Positions 13,234-13,958 of a DNA stretch of 13,958 bases are shown in pieces. The position numbers and the translations under genes are program-made. The DNA comes from CAZDGV01 sp964505195 (GTDB taxonomy: Bacteria; Bacteroidota; Bacteroidia; Chitinophagales; Chitinophagaceae). The DNA lies in NCBI GenBank assembly GCA_964505195.1, contig CAZDGV010000037.1, forward strand, positions 1 through 13,958, read 5' to 3'. The notes beneath the pieces were generated by a model that ran no database searches, was not told the DNA's origin, and worked only from the letters and a program-made list of their open reading frames with translations. Within the stretch, counting starts at the first letter, position 1; every line of letters begins with the position of its first letter.

Positions 13234-13958
13234 ATGAAACCTGTTCGGATAGAAACCCGCTCAAAAAAAATGCTGGCCGATGTGTTCACACCGGTGGGAA
13301 TATACATGCGCCTGCGCGATCGCTTTCGGGATACACTTTTGCTGGAAAGTGCCGATACACAAAGTGCCGAAAACAGCTGGAGTTTCATCTGCGTCAACGC
13401 TATTGCGGGAGTAGAAGTGTTCGACGCGCAAACCCTTGAGTACAAATTGCCCGGTCAAAAACCTGAAAGAGTAGCAATAGAAGGAGTACCATTAACTGAA
13501 TTGCTGAAAGCATTTATGCAGCGTTTCGAAATGCTTCCTGCTGCCGATAAAGAAGCAAAATTTGCACAGGGCTTGTATGGTTATACTGCTTACGATGCCG
13601 TTCGTTTTTTTGAAAACATCCCAATGGTGCAAAGCGAAACAAATGCGATTGGATTGTTGAGGTATCGGTTGTATCAGTATGTGATTGCCATCCATCACCA
13701 TCAGGATGCACTTTATCTATGCGAGAATGTTATAGATGGCATGCAAAGTGAAGTCGCTTTGCTAGAAAGCATCATTCGCAGCAAAGATGTGCCTGCGTTT
13801 CCTTTTGTATTGCAGGGAGAAGAAAGCTCCAGCTTAACAGATGCTGCATACATTGAAATGGTGAAGAAGGGTATTGCCTCTTGCATGCGGGGCGATGTAT
13901 TTCAAATCGTATTGAGCAGATCCTTCTCCCAGGCATTTTTGGGCGATGAGTTCAATGT
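13234..13958 (+). CDS. trpE: Anthranilate synthase component I, N-terminal part (3' partial)
   Basis: Open to the end of the window; about 241 residues visible. An in-frame TAG at 13213-13215 excludes an earlier start, so ATG 13234 is well supported. TrpE makes anthranilate from chorismate together with the glutaminase TrpG, the first tryptophan-specific step. The visible part carries LLESAD (residues 36-41), the tryptophan-binding feedback-inhibition motif of the family, then GLYGYTAYDAVRFFENIP, and the start of the chorismate-binding domain (GDVFQIVLSRSF). The catalytic C-terminal half lies outside. The closely related PabB is less likely because of the LLES motif and the Trp-codon leader. 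Probably the first gene of a trp operon. Confidence 0.93.
   Translation, partial: MKPVRIETRSKKMLADVFTPVGIYMRLRDRFRDTLLLESADTQSAENSWSFICVNAIAGVEVFDAQTLEYKLPGQKPERVAIEGVPLTELLKAFMQRFEMLPAADKEAKFAQGLYGYTAYDAVRFFENIPMVQSETNAIGLLRYRLYQYVIAIHHHQDALYLCENVIDGMQSEVALLESIIRSKDVPAFPFVLQGEESSSLTDAAYIEMVKKGIASCMRGDVFQIVLSRSFSQAFLGDEFN

Noticed and set aside
1..13958. CRISPR arrays, tRNA/rRNA genes, insertion sequences, toxin-antitoxin or phage-defence genes
   Set aside because: No regularly spaced repeats, cloverleaf-like segments, transposase motifs or defence-type domains were found by reading; the window is metabolic core DNA with regulated operons.

Overview
The window looks like chromosomal DNA of a Bacteroidota, most likely the Chitinophagaceae or a close relative. 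The evidence is a type IX secretion C-terminal sorting domain, gene starts without clear Shine-Dalgarno sequences, several exact or near matches to the Bacteroidota promoter (TTG, about 20 bases, TAnnTTTG), an S9D-type glutamyl-endopeptidase-like protein, and a fused two-domain HisB. The genus is not determinable from sequence reading alone.

Layout. 1-1530 (+): 3' part of a large secreted T9SS protein. A strong bidirectional hairpin terminator separates it from a convergent secreted S9-family serine peptidase (4021-1613, -). A divergent intergenic region of about 230 bases then holds a complete histidine attenuator upstream of hisG. The operon reads hisG-hisD-hisC, then a lipoprotein sorbosone/glucose dehydrogenase-like quinoprotein and a small cytochrome c, then the bifunctional hisB (all +, 4254-10389). 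hisH, hisA, hisF and hisI do not follow. Next come a tandem-domain universal stress protein (10478-11305, +), an outer-membrane beta-barrel-like protein (11438-12454, +) and a convergent DUF2147 protein (12967-12464, -). The last segment is a second amino-acid attenuator, with a Trp-Trp-Trp leader peptide, upstream of trpE (13234 to window end, partial).

The most interesting content is not in the large genes but in the two leader regions. Each has a Bacteroidota-type promoter a few bases upstream of a short reading frame rich in the regulatory amino acid (MIMLSHIHHHAYLFR for his, MIYFTGNLHWWWHTNSFGGM for trp). Each has a perfect GC-rich hairpin followed by 6-7 T just before the first structural gene, and an upstream arm complementary to the 5' side of that terminator. 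In both, exactly 14 nt separate the last regulatory codon (His or Trp) from the antiterminator arm, and an inner hairpin sits inside the antiterminator. The two leaders share no obvious sequence but have the same architecture, which suggests one common mechanism: classical ribosome-mediated transcription attenuation. The predicted 5' UTRs are so short that the leader peptides would be translated from leaderless or nearly leaderless mRNAs.

How the genes work together: HisG, HisD, HisC and HisB cover step 1 and the later steps of histidine synthesis, and TrpE is the first tryptophan-specific enzyme. The quinoprotein/cytochrome pair sits between hisC and hisB with a 4-base stop/start overlap and no visible terminator, so it should be transcribed, and attenuated, with the his genes.
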